From Rhynochetos jubatus (taxonomy: Eukaryota; Chordata; Aves; Eurypygiformes; Rhynochetidae): a stretch of 64,000 nt of DNA. Position 1 is the stretch's first letter; every line of letters starts with the position of its first letter. Positions 50,060 to 60,370 of the stretch are shown piece after piece. The stretch covers positions 2,419,501 through 2,483,500 of the forward strand of contig CM050651.1 in NCBI GenBank assembly GCA_027574665.1, in the 5' to 3' direction. The position numbers and the translations under genes were made by a program. The notes beneath the pieces are model-generated. The model saw only the letters and a list, made by a program, of their open reading frames with translations, was not told the DNA's origin and searched no databases.

Positions 50060-52195
50060 AAGAATGAACAAAGATTGGCACCCAAAACAATTAAATCCAT
50101 AAAGGGGGCACGATGGCTACAGAAGGACACCAAACGGGAGCGCACTGCCAATGCACGCTATTTACTGGATGTGCCTGAGAAAGGAAGAAGAAGTGGTCAT
50201 GGCCAAACAGCAAAGAGAGGCTATTAGAAAGAAGAAGGTGTCCTTCCAAAAGCTAAAGACATATCCAAATACCAACAAAAAAAAACCCAAACCGAAAGTG
50301 TCATAAACACTGACAGATAGACTGTTGAAATTATTATTAGGCAGACCAAAGATAAGTCTGAGACTGAACTAGCTAAGACAATAAAAAATAGTTCAATATC
50401 CTTCTTCCAATGCATCAGGAGGGAAAAAACATTGTCAGTGAGTCTGAATATGACAAGGCTGTAAAATGAACTCTCGAGGAGGACAGAGTTGAACTATTTG
50501 CATCCTTGTTCACTGTGGAAGAAATAAGGGAAATTGTCCTTCCATGGTACTTTTGGGACGTTCAGGGAACTCGGCAGAGAATGTCTCTGAAGCTGAAGTA
50601 TCTGGAAGAGGCAGAGGTGCAAAAGGTGGATGAATCTCCAGGATCTGAAGGATTCACCCGAGAGTTCTAAGAGAAATCAGGGATGAGATATCTACTAATA
50701 GCAGCATGTAACCTGACTCTTCAATGTTCCTCAGTACATGAAAACCAGAAGGTGCCAAATGTGCTGTCAGTCATTAAGAAAGGTTCCAAGGGTACCCAAC
50801 AAACTAGAATTTCACATCTGTTCCAGGTGAATGAGCAGATATTGTGGTAAGAGGGAGAATCAGTATCTACCTGAATAAATATTATCTAATCAGTGAGAGC
50901 CAACAAAGCTTTCAGAGTTCTTTGAGGGGGTCAGTGACATGTAGATGAGGATCATCTGACTGCGGTAGTCAACTTGGATTTCCGAAAAACTTTTGACAGT
51001 ACTTTTTATTGAAGTGTTTTAGGAAAACCAAACAACACAAGCGTGTTGCTGGCATCAGAGGGAAGGTGTTGGAATAGATGAGAATACGATCTATAAGATG
51101 TTGACAGAGGGTAGACCATCACTGGATAGAAGTAAATGGGCAGTTCTTGCACAGGAGGGAAAATCACTAGTGAAATTCCACGTGGTGTCTATCTTGGGAC
51201 CTGTATATATTCTTAAATGACCTGGAGAAGGGAAGTGATCGGTGAGGTGACAAAGCTTTGCTGATGATAGGAGGTTACGCAAGGTAGTAAGGACACGGGC
51301 GACTGCATAGCTTGCAGCAAGATTGACTGTACAGGTCCAATTCACTGTAGGTAATTGCAAAGTGATACATTTGGGGGAGTATAATCCTATCTTCACATCT
51401 TGGGTTGTTTCTAAGCTGGCCCAAGGGTCTTCAGAAACAAGACCTTTTGGGTTATGGTGGGTGGTTCCATGAAATTATCACTTAGTAGTAGATGAAGGAA
51501 AAAAAAATCATAGGTTAGGAATGATTAAGAAGCAAACAGAACAAAACAGAAAGAATCCTTATGCTTACTGTTAGAGTCCATATGCTACCGTAAAAATCCA
51601 AGGTTTACGTGCCTGAATACTGCATGCAGTTCTGGGCCATTTATCTCAGCCAGGACACACTAGAACTGAGAAGTATTCAGAGGACAAGGATGATCAGAGG
51701 TATACTGCGACTTCCATTACAACATGCAAGGAACTCCAACTGTCAAACAGCCAAGAATCTTCATTTGGAAAAGTCGATGACATTGGGGAAATGTGAGAAG
51801 AGGTCTGCAGAACTGAGAGGTCTGGAGGGAAGTGACATGGGGTTGGCTTTTCACTGTGTCTTCTAATACAAGCATGAGGGATATCAGGAGAAGTTAGTAA
51901 GAGCTTCACTCAGAACAAACCGGAGGAACCGGTTCTTCAGACAACCTATGTGGACCTGTGGTACTCTTCTACAAATGACTTTCTGGATCAAGGAGTTTAT
52001 AGAGATGCAAAGAGAGACTGGAAAAAGACTTGGAAGAGATGCTGTAGAGTCTACTAACTAGATAAATCACACAACCTAACTGGAAAATGCTTGAAGGCTG
52101 GGAGGCATTATGTGCTCCAGAGGTTACTGTGGGGGATAGATCTCTGTGCTGGATGGACCTGTGCTCTGACCAACACGTAAGCTCCTATGTAACCT
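50060..52195 (+). repeat. Decayed CR1-clade LINE with RT remnants
   Basis: This about 2.1-kb stretch reads as an old non-LTR retrotransposon in + orientation. The readable landmarks are in the correct order for a CR1-type ORF2. RT motif A-like VVNLDFRKTFDS is at 50965-51000, compared with 'LDFSKAFDTV' in CR1. There follow a 'WAVLAQEGKS'-type segment and LGP near 51196, then NCKVIHLGEYNP at 51353-51388 (CR1 'KCKVlHLGrgNP'), and PEYCMQFWA with IQRTRMIRG at about 51612-51700 (CR1 'LEYCVQFW...VQRRATkmIRG'). Frameshifts and stops separate these blocks, so it is dead. The 5' end is unclear, with low-similarity ORF sequence from about 50060. ORFs of 60-130 codons within it are remnants. Confidence 0.85.
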
Positions 52196-52284
52196 TCTCA
52201 CTATACACCAAGGTCCGAATTAAATAAATGAAGTTATTAACAGCTTAAATATATTTCTAACTTTCAGGCTGCCTAAATAATCAT

Positions 52285-52466
52285 AATGTTATGAAAAGTT
52301 GGGACCCAAAGGAACCTTAAGAAGTCACCTAATCCATTGCCCTGCTCCATGGCAAAATCAATTACGTTGGTGTCTAACCTGTTCCTACAGCCTTCAGAGA
52401 TGGAGACTCAACAGCCTCCAGGAGTAATCTATTTAAAGTCTCACCATGCATACTATGAGAAGGATT
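52285..52466 (-). repeat. CR1/L3-like LINE 3' fragment (antisense)
   Basis: The phrases 'gaaccttaagaagtcaccta' with 'atccattgccctg', 'tggtgtctaacctgttccta' and 'gatggagactcaacagcctc' with 'caggagtaatctattt' follow the antisense L3/CR1 3' UTR order. The copy ends directly against a C19 homopolymer. It is a separate insertion from the + oriented element just upstream. Confidence 0.8.
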
Positions 52467-52485
52467 CCCCCCCCCCCCCCCCCCC
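52467..52485. repeat. Poly-C run (19 C)
   Basis: An uninterrupted C19 on the + strand adjoining an antisense CR1/L3 fragment. It probably grew from a short C run in the element. Such runs are unstable and prone to sequencing error, so its length is uncertain. Confidence 0.9.
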
Positions 52486-55400
52486 AACTGGAATCTAATC
52501 AGCTGTTGTTCACTGTAAACCGTTAGTTAACTGCAAGCCTGAGCTAAGATGGGAGGTGTCCTAGACTTCTGATGAACGTTGTCTAGTAACTTTAGTGACT
52601 CTGGAAATAGCCTGAGCACAGGCTCGGTTTTTAATGTTGCTAGTAGTTACCAGGTTTTGCATTTTGGTTAATATGACCAAGCACAAACAGGGATCTTTTC
52701 TGTATCCTTTTAGGGATATTATTTTAAGGTCTTATCTCTTTAGCATTTTCTGGCTTCAGGTAAACTTTCCCTGATCAGTACTTTCTAAGCCCAGCATGTT
52801 TTAACTCTGCTTCAGCAAAGGCTATTTGAAAAGTGTGTCTACAGAATAAGTGGGACAAAGACTTATTTTAAAATATTACTGAAAACCAGCATGTAATATT
52901 TTCTTTCTTTCCTATAATGTCTAATTTCTGCTTTTGCCTGTAATTTACAGAACTATACGTGTTTGAGATGAAATGTTTCAGCTGTCTTAGGTGATGCTAC
53001 CCAGTTCATATAAACTCTGGTTCTTGCAGATGATCAGTAACTGCGTTCCCCTTTTCCCACTATACCTGACTTGAGAAGGGGGTTCTGCCTAGCAGAAATG
53101 CTAAGCACCTACAGATTCAGCTGAAGTCGATGGAGGCTGTTCTTATAAAACAGAGTGTACTTTAAGTTGTTTTAGTCTTTTTAAAAATCAGCTCAAATGA
53201 GGCATTTTAGAAAAACCTTTTAAGCTTAATTTCTTTTGTTTTGGTTTCCAGTCTCTAATATGAGTAAGAGCACTGTCCTCTCACTTGCACTGAATTGTGA
53301 AAATCAGTTTATTGGTACATGTGAAGCACTCAGGAGCGACAGTGGTGGCCATTCTGAGGAAATGGATGTCTGTGAACAGGGTTTGAATCAGTAAACAGAC
53401 ATGAGGTGATATGTGGAACAGAAAGGATAAAATGTACCAAATAGCTGCTCACTGGTGAGCACTGACAATTCTGTGTACTGAATGCAGCAAACATCCTGTG
53501 TAAAAAATAGTGTGTAAGGGTGTACTTAAAGACTTCATCATACTGTGGATTGCGCAAGGAAGCTGAATAAAAATTGCACAAGAGCTTTGACTTTGGTGGC
53601 TTTAAACTCATTGAGTGCAAGACTGCAACCTCAGTGGTGTACTTTTAATACAGGCTTTTAAGTGTATGCTACATACATGTGTATCTGTAGATTGTAAACT
53701 ATAGCAGTTTCAGTGAAACAGTGGTGGTGTCAGTCAGCACATTGGCATGGGGAGGAAAATACAGTATTCCTCTGTCTTGAAGACTAAGCTGATATGTATC
53801 TTACAACAAATCGCCACTGTGGAAAAGGACCCTTTATTTCTGTTTCCCCGTAATTTAAGAGTTTATAAAAACATTCTTGTTTGAATATTAAACTTGATCA
53901 GTTATGCCAAGGATTGCAGAACAATCATCAGTTTCCCATATGAAGAAGGATAAACGATAGTTTTCAATAGGTTCAGGCTCTCTCCTGGCTCAGAAAATTC
54001 CAAGTGATGATGTTCACTCTGAAATTCTTATAAATGGCTGACATCTAAACAGCAATTGCCTTGGAGAGGAAAAAAAAATTCTCCCAGCTGCTTCCTCATC
54101 ACCAAAGTTGGCATTCGACTTTATTGATGAGGGATTTTTTGTTTGTTGCCCTGTTAATTCAAGCTGAATGGAAACGGGACACTCTTTACTGAGAAGCAGT
54201 GGGCTACTTGGTATAAAAAAGGCTAAAGACATTTAAGTTTCTTCCTGTATATTTCTAGTGTAAGCCGCAAGGAATGCCCAGAAGCGTCTCTCTGGGATTT
54301 TTCCTAGTGTCCTTTCTTCTCTCTCTGTCATCTTTCCTCCACCTCCCTGGCTCCTCCATTCTAACTCTGTTATTCTCCTGAGATTGGTGTGACAGATCAC
54401 AGGCTCAGATGGGGCCTGTGCCCCAACAAAGATACTCCTTTCCCCGGCTTCAAGCTCTCTGCTAGCTCTCTCCGTGGATATCTCCTACAGCTGTTAGCTC
54501 CAGAAACAGATTTTCAAAATAACAGGAAGACATACGGTGGTATATCAGGACTAATTATCTTAATTCTGCTTCCCAAACTAGAATATGTTTCACTAACGTT
54601 AGTCTGACAGGACAGTGCATGGGTAACGACACCAATCCATGGCATTCACTTTGGGGATTTTTTGGTGTTCTTCGTGTGACCTATCTGTAATCAGGAGAGC
54701 AGAGAGCGAGTACACATTTTGCATTCCTTCCCCACAGTTTTCCAGCCCTGACTCGGCAGAGTACTTGGCTATGTGTGTGCCTCAGTCCACGTGCCTGTCC
54801 TGCTACAGTACCTTGCTGAATTGGCGCTTTCGGTGCTGTTCATAACTGGGAAGACTTTTTAAGAATTCTGACTTGGATTCCCCATAGTCTATGACTTGCA
54901 ATGTATAGGCTGGAAAGCACGTGGGTTTGAGGGTGTTTTGGTTTTGTTTGTATTTACACATAGTGATCACTCTGCTTCCTACAGTGCCCCAAAGCTTTAA
55001 CTTTTGCAATTTTAACTTGCTTTCTGATTTTCTTCGTTGCTTCCCCTTCCTCCTTTTATTGTTTTGTTCTTCTCCTTTGCAGCCTTGATGACTTTTTCCT
55101 TAACTATTGAGAGCAACTTCATTTGTTTCAGACTTGTTTCATCCCGTGAAGAATTCCTATCACTCTGGATGTTCTGGCAGCCGTAGCTCGTGGCCAGCCC
55201 AGCTGTCATGAGAATTTTTGCCATGCTGTAGTTGGATTTCACAGATACATTCATGGAGGTTGTGGGGTTTTTTTTGTTTTCAGTCAACCCTCAACTCTGT
55301 GGCTTTGCTTTCACTACTCTCCAAATGACATTATTATTCTTTTTTGACTACAGATGTATTAGGCAACGTGCACTTAAATAGCTCATGGTAGTATCTGAAG

Positions 55401-55929
55401 TTAAATACCTTAAATAGCTTGTGGTAGTAACTGAAGTGCCTCTGACTTGCTCAGTTGGTGTACTGTATCCAAGAGAACCTTCAGCAGAAATCTTCTGAAA
55501 CCCTTTTTGCTGTGTAAGAAAGCTGCTTCTCCAGACCCAAAAAGTGTCTGTTAGCTGGTTTTCAAAGTTATATTCAGTGAACACGCTGCGTGGTTGACTC
55601 TAGGTTCGCCTTCCAGCAGATGCTTGTGTCACCATGTCATCCATCGATTTAGACATAAACCATTTAATTATAGTAGGAGCTTTCAGAAAGGTTTCTACCC
55701 AGGCGGCTGCTCTGAAGGTTAATCTGTTGCCCAAGACAGTGTGCGACTTGCTGCCGCAATGATTGCAGTTTCCAACCCGGCTGGCAGCACCAGGAACTAA
55801 GGAGCGGTTTCTAATTGAGTGTTTGTCCTCATGGTGATATTTTTAATGTCGCCCATCTACTGGATAGCCCCTGGCTCAGCTGACAAAAGGAAAGTGGTTT
55901 CAGTTCGTTGCTCGGCAAAGGCGTGTTTT
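52486..55929. other. Noncoding sequence
   Basis: No gene or repeat recognised with confidence. ORFs up to about 105 codons have no known motif. The sequence is AT-rich with a high-complexity texture. Confidence 0.5.
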
Positions 55930-56350
55930 CTGTATTATTTATGGAGCTCCTCCCACTAATATGACTAGCTAGATTATCTGTAAGGCTGTACTTGTTCTGA
56001 AACCACTATTGATTAAATGCTGAGATGAATTTTTTTTTAGAAGCTGTCATTGGAACATGCTTAGGCTGCACTTGCTGTCAGCTTAACAGTCATGTTTCTG
56101 TGTCTTCCTCTAAATTCCTCTCCCAGCTGGGCTCTTTCATATCTTAGCATTAAAATAGATTCTTGCTAATTAGACAGATCTCTGTCATGATAATCATCTT
56201 GAGAACGTATGCTGTATTTTCATACAGCATATCTTTTCACAGATCAGGCCTGTACTTTATAATTTTTCAAAATCGTAACTCACTGAATAGATCCTTTACC
56301 AAGCAATCATCTCCCCTAACTAGTAATTAGCGTCCTGTCAGCTGATACCG
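55930..56350. promoter_or_regulatory. Candidate conserved regulatory element
   Basis: High-complexity AT-rich sequence with many homeodomain-like cores, including CTAATTAG-type at 56166-56174, TGATAATCATC near 56188, TAGTAATTAG near 56321, and TTGATTAAAT near 56010. It also contains GATA-like and E-box-like words and no recognisable repeat. It lies about 3 kb upstream of the MAML3 CpG island, so it could be a MAML3 enhancer. Conservation cannot be tested here. Confidence 0.35.
56208..56231. repeat. Perfect 10-bp inverted repeat, 4-nt loop
   Basis: The arms TATGCTGTAT (56208-56217) and ATACAGCATA (56222-56231) are exact reverse complements around the loop TTTC. It lies within the candidate regulatory element. 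If transcribed it would form a small hairpin; as DNA it may be a dimeric factor site. The stem is too short for a typical miRNA precursor unless flanks pair imperfectly. Confidence 0.8.
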
Positions 56351-56472
56351 GTAGGCATTAGTGTTCAACTGCTGGCATCAGCAAGTTCATCTTACATCAC
56401 TTGGAATTCTGATGTATTTGCTTCTTTTGAAATTCCAACTGTGAAGATGGTTTTACAAAGCTGATGTGCAGC
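56351..56472. other. Noncoding sequence
   Basis: Ordinary sequence between the candidate regulatory element and the G-rich tract; no feature seen. Confidence 0.5.
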
Positions 56473-56510
56473 CGGGGGAGTGGGGGGTGGGGGGTGGGGG
56501 CAGGGGCAAG
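56473..56510 (+). other. G-rich tract, potential G-quadruplex
   Basis: The + strand has at least five runs of four or more G within about 38 bp (GGGGGAG, TGGGGGG, TGGGGGG, TGGGGG, AGGGG). This satisfies the classical G-quadruplex pattern. Formation in vivo is inference. Confidence 0.75.
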
Positions 56511-57639
56511 GAGAAGTTCTAGGGCAAAAATACACGTTTGTGCATGCAAAGTAAATTACTACACAAGAAGTGAATGTGCGTAAGGCCATGGTCATAAATG
56601 TAAGTGTGCGCATCTATCATGAGTGAGTCTGTGCTTGTGTTTTATTACAGAACAGAGTTGTCTGGTCAAGGCTGCGAAGAACATCTGTTTTAATGACAAC
56701 AATCAGTAGTAGAACAACTGAGATCTCCCTATTTCTTGCATTGCCCAGTCTGAGGGTTTTTTTCCCCATTTTTATTTATTCAGACTCAGTGGCTTAGCAG
56801 AAGTGTTGTCCTTCACAAAAATTGAATTTAAATCGTTCCCTAAATAGCTCATTTGGCCTTCGTTTTTCAGAAGCTGGTAATTGTTTGTGTAAGTATGCTT
56901 AAAATAAAAGTGATGCAAAAATGAATGGGGAAATCTTGTGTCTATTATGCTATTTTACAATTGCCATCTTTAAAAGAAAACTCCCCCGTTGGATGAAAAT
57001 GTTTAGCTAGCCCTTAGGTGCTGGATGACAGCTGTAAAATAACATGGCACGGTTGACATATTTTATGAAATGCTGATTGGTTTTAGATACAGGGGACAGT
57101 GCTTTCTCTTGCAAAAGGTTGTACCCTAGAATAATGCCAGCGTCACCACTGTTGCTGTTAGAATGAGTGGGCACATAGGCGCATACATATTTGCTCAGCT
57201 CAGTTTTAACCTCAACCAGTTAAAAAATACCCTTTGATCAGAATCAACCGGTTTTAGAATGTATTCAGATGGGGTTTTTTTACAAAACTGGTGACTGATC
57301 TGTTTGTAAAACTTCTAACACTAAGCACCGGTCACCACAAGCCTTTGATATTCGGATCATCACCCCTGAGCTGTGCAGCCTGGCGGAACCAAGGCTGGTA
57401 GCTGAGAGAGAAAACATTCCTACCTTTTTCATAGGCTGGGATTTAAATCTAGACCGACCCAGCAGGCATTTAAAAAACACCGTGTTTGCGGCCAAAGCGA
57501 CGTAGTGACAGTTACGGTATGTTTGTGCCACTCCATACAGGTTCACGAGGGGTCCCTATCCCAGCCGAAAGAAAAGAGTACAGGTTCTGTAAAACGCACC
57601 AAAAAGCGGCCTGTGAGGAAGCCCAAGCCCAATCCCCCG
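56511..57639. other. Noncoding sequence
   Basis: No gene or repeat recognised. CpG content begins to rise after about 57480. Confidence 0.5.
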
Positions 57640-57745
57640 TCCCTACGCGTGTGTTTCTACGCCTGGGTGTAAGCGGCGCCGCGGCGCGCAGCCCGCGCTG
57701 CCTGGCCGGCGCAGCCCGTGCGGCGGGCTGCAGGGGGCACTGCGG
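57640..57745. promoter_or_regulatory. Small CpG-rich cluster
   Basis: About 100 bp of dense CpG and GC-rich sequence (GGCGCCGCGGCGCGC near 57674-57688) separated from the main MAML3 island by about 1.1 kb. GC-rich arms around 57690-57730 could form a hairpin. It may be a shore or a minor promoter of MAML3. Confidence 0.5.
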
Positions 57746-58844
57746 AGGAGCCCAAAACCGGCTTTTTCGAAGTTAAACCTCACTCACAGCTGTCTCCCTC
57801 TCTGGCCTACTGACACTTCCCTGCTCAATTTAAAAACCCATCGATCAAAAAAAAAAAAAAAAAACAAACCCAAACTCCAAATCCAAACAAGGAAGCCCAC
57901 TCCTCCGTTTTCCTCCCCCTCTCAGGTCTTCCATTCAGTCTTTCTATACATATTCCTGCAAAATCAAATAATACCCTTGTGGAGTCAGATGAGAGGAGTA
58001 GCTGCTGAAGGGCTTACAGCCCATTCCCAGGCTCCAAATTCACGGAGATGCCGGACCTTTGTAAACGGCGTGGGATTTGCAGCATCCCCTGGCTCTTGGG
58101 CTGCTGCTGAGCAGAGCTGGAATTTTTCCCTGTTTGTTTTGTGGTGAAGCAGGAGCTGGTGATCGCGAGGAACGGGATCGGTTCTCAAACTGAGACTACA
58201 GAAAAGTTTTAAGAGGGCGGGGAGAGACACACTCGTTAGTCCCAATGCAGGGAAGGCACTAACTGTGGATCTTATTTGCCCACTGTTATTTTCCATCTCA
58301 GCACAGTCAGAAACTGTTGCAGTAGGAATGAAATTAAGACCAAATTTCATACTGCTGAGCACTTAAAGAAGACAAAGACTGCTCTTTACCACTGTCAGTA
58401 GCTTAGAAATAGTATCCTATGCTAATCTGCGGTGGCAGAAAGGAAGATGGTTTAAATCAGATCTCATGACTTATGTATGAGTTCCCAATTTTCTTTATTT
58501 CCAGCTGCATGTTAGAGAACAAGGGTGTCTGAGATAATTCTGTTTTAGGTAGGTGTATTAAAAAAAGAGATAAATAATTGCAAGCACATAGCGCAGTGCT
58601 AGTTAGAAACTAACGCTCAATTAAAATTGCACGTGCACAACGGCTGTCCCCGCAAAACGGTTTAAAACTCCCGGTTTCCCGGGATGTTACTCATCGCCCG
58701 GGCTCTACATGGAGGCAGCCACCGTTCGCCTGGAAAAATGTTCCTGCCCAACGTGTCATGTTTCTTCTGTTGTTTAAAATAGAAAGTTCAGCCCCGCGTC
58801 TGGGAGGCACAGGGCTCCGCGCTCTGTTTGCATTCATTATGCAA
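57746..58844. other. Noncoding MAML3 upstream sequence
   Basis: No exon recognised. An A18 run lies at 57847-57864. The minus-strand 125-codon ORF at 57985-58362 has no known motif. Confidence 0.5.
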
Positions 58845-59251
58845 CAGTTTACACAGAAGGGAAACGCGGCACACGCCGCTCCGGCGCTGGGCTGCACCCG
58901 CCGGCCGCGGGGCCCCCTCGGGCTGCGCCTCCCGCTCCGGGCCCTCCGCCGGTGCCGGCGCCTCCCGACAGCCGCGGCTCAGGGCAGGCGCTGCCCGCCC
59001 CCGGGTCCCCGCCGCGCCCCGCCGCAGCGCCCGGCTCCGGCAGAACGCGCGGCAGCCGCCAGGCCCGGGCGCCGCGGCCGCCCCGTCTGCCGGCCGGGTA
59101 AGGCGGCCGAGGGCGGCGCGGAGAGGCCCCGGGGGCGGCAGGTGGCGGCCCCCGCTCCCTCCCGCTCCCTCCCGCTCCGCGCCTCCGCCGCACCCGCGGG
59201 CACCCCGCGCCGCTGCCGGGCGAGAGCGCAGCGGCGGCGCTGGTTGGGGGA

Positions 59252-59272
59252 GGGGGGGGGGGGGGGGGGGGG
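59252..59272 (+). repeat. Poly-G run (21 G)
   Basis: An uninterrupted G21 on the + strand inside the MAML3 promoter island, preceded by G5A. It is a strong G-quadruplex candidate and a likely site of length polymorphism or assembly error. Confidence 0.9.
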
Positions 59273-59355
59273 AAGCGCCATGTCCGCTCCTGCTGGGCGG
59301 CGTCCGTGCCGGGTTTTGCACCTTGTCCCCGGGTCTGCCTCCCGGCCTGGAGGAG

Positions 59356-59379
59356 CTGCTGCTGCTGCTGCTGCTGCTG
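59356..59379 (+). repeat. (CTG)8 trinucleotide repeat
   Basis: Eight perfect CTG units in the promoter or 5' leader of MAML3. On the RNA strand, if transcribed, they would form a short CUG hairpin. Confidence 0.95.
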
Positions 59380-59420
59380 CGGTGTTTACTGAGCGCTCCT
59401 GTCCTGATATCACTCCGCTG

Positions 59421-59520
59421 GCATGGAGGAGGAGGAGGTGGAGGAGGAGAGCATTTGATCATTGTGATGGTGGCAGGAGGAGCAGCAGCGAGCAGAGCAG
59501 AGCAGAGCAGAGCAGAGCAA
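59421..59520 (+). repeat. GGA-rich and AGAGC simple repeats
   Basis: A GGA/GGT-rich stretch at 59424-59450 is followed by about six AGAGC-type units at 59490-59519. Both are short low-complexity repeats in the putative 5' leader. Confidence 0.85.
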
Positions 59521-59631
59521 AGCGCTGGGCTGTATCAGCTCGGCGTTTCGCAAAGACTTCAGAGCTCCACTTTTTTTTTTGTCTTTTTGTCTTTTTTTTT
59601 TTTTTCCTCTCCAGCTCGGTGCGGATTGTTC

Positions 59632-59670
59632 ATGTGTTTACTTCCCCCAGCCCGAGGATTTGCTATTTAG
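59632..59670 (+). other. uORF 1 in putative MAML3 leader (12 aa)
   Basis: ATG at 59632 opens a 12-codon frame ending TAG at 59670, beginning MCLLPP. It lies upstream of, and is separate from, the main ORF. It matters only if the leader starts 5' of it. Confidence 0.4.
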
Positions 59671-59682
59671 GTTCCTGTTGAA

Positions 59683-59748
59683 ATGCAAGCGAGCAGCCAA
59701 AGTACTTTGCGAACGCGGTGCGGCATAAACACCAAAACTTTTTTCTAG
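59683..59748 (+). other. uORF 2 in putative MAML3 leader (21 aa)
   Basis: ATG at 59683 opens a 21-codon frame ending TAG at 59748, beginning MQASSQ. The -3 base is a purine (A), giving moderate Kozak context. Confidence 0.4.
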
Positions 59749-59788
59749 AAGGAAAATACAGTCAGAAAGCGGCTCGGCCAGTCTCTCG

Positions 59789-59974
59789 ATGCCGGGGAGC
59801 GCGAGTGAGTGTGCCCGGCGTGCGCTCGTGCCTGGATGTGCGCGTGCGAGCGTGCGTGCGAGCGCGTGTGTATGTGTGTGCGTGTGGAAGGACGCGTGTG
59901 CTCCTCTTTATACATGGGGAGAGAGGGCTTTTGGCAAAACCTCCGGAAATCTCATGGAATCTATTTTGAAATAA
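59789..59974 (+). other. uORF 3 in putative MAML3 leader (61 aa)
   Basis: ATG at 59789 opens a 61-codon frame, rich in Cys, Arg, Val and Ala because it crosses a GTGCG/TGTG-rich segment. No domain is recognisable. It terminates before the main start codon. Confidence 0.35.
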
Positions 59975-60129
59975 TGGATTATGAAAAAGAAAAAGGAGGA
60001 AAGGAACTGGTCTGATATCTCCTGGAGTTTGCTACCCGAATTGCTGCTGCTGAGTTTGTTGTGCTTCTTTTTTGTGTGTTTGTTGGTTGTGTTGCCCGTG
60101 ATAACCTTTTAGCACCTTCTCTCTTTATT

Positions 60130-60148
60130 CCCCCCCCCCCCCCCCCCC
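60130..60148 (+). repeat. Poly-C run (19 C)
   Basis: An uninterrupted C19 in the putative MAML3 5' leader. In RNA it could bind poly-C-binding proteins; length is likely variable. Confidence 0.9.
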
Positions 60149-60237
60149 GCTCTCTTTTTAATGTTTTGGAGCCTCTCGAGAGGGATTGGCTGGGGGGAAA
60201 GAGAAACATTTGCTTGGGATCGCTGTTTCCCTGATAG

Positions 60238-60321
60238 ATGGTGGTGCCCCCTTCCCCCCTCCCCGTTCCTCTAAGAAGTATCCCGTCAGGACCCCGGAGA
60301 GGACTCTGTGTGTGTGTGTGA
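60238..60321 (+). other. uORF 4 in putative MAML3 leader (27 aa)
   Basis: ATG at 60238 opens a 27-codon frame ending TGA at 60319-60321, 49 nt before the MAML3 ATG. The position +4 is G. Its short spacing to the main start could limit reinitiation. It spans the TG repeat at its 3' end. Confidence 0.4.
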
Positions 60322-60370
60322 AGGGTAGGATAAAAAAAGTTCTTCCAAAATAGTGTGCCCGGGGAAGAGG

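Larger units (their letters stand above)
58845..59420. promoter_or_regulatory. MAML3 promoter CpG island
   Basis: Very GC-rich, CpG-dense sequence with many GC-box-like CCGCCC/GGGCGG words and no clear TATA box, as expected of a CpG-island promoter. It lies 1.0-1.5 kb upstream of the MAML3 start codon. It contains a G21 run at 59252-59272 and a (CTG)8 tract at 59356-59379. All long ORFs here (up to 307 codons, both strands) are composition artefacts. The exact transcription start cannot be fixed from sequence. Confidence 0.8.
59480..60370 (+). other. Probable MAML3 5' leader (extent uncertain)
   Basis: The sequence between the promoter island and the MAML3 ATG is inferred to be transcribed as a long 5' untranslated leader, since no convincing 3' splice site occurs just before the start codon. 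The in-frame stop TAG at 60326-60328 closes the main frame upstream. It holds several short uORFs, pyrimidine tracts (T-rich at 59572-59606, C19 at 60130-60148) and a (TG)n stretch near 60306-60320. The 5' boundary is approximate; an intron within it cannot be excluded. Confidence 0.5.

Noticed and set aside
58758..59681. 307-codon + strand ORF and several overlapping ORFs on both strands
   Set aside because: Multiple frames are open at once in GC-rich promoter sequence, and the products are low-complexity Ala/Arg/Gly/Pro runs.
60353..60370. Start of MAML3 six codons earlier
   Set aside because: The upstream codon is GTG, not ATG. The ATG at 60371 has strong Kozak context and matches the family N-terminus.
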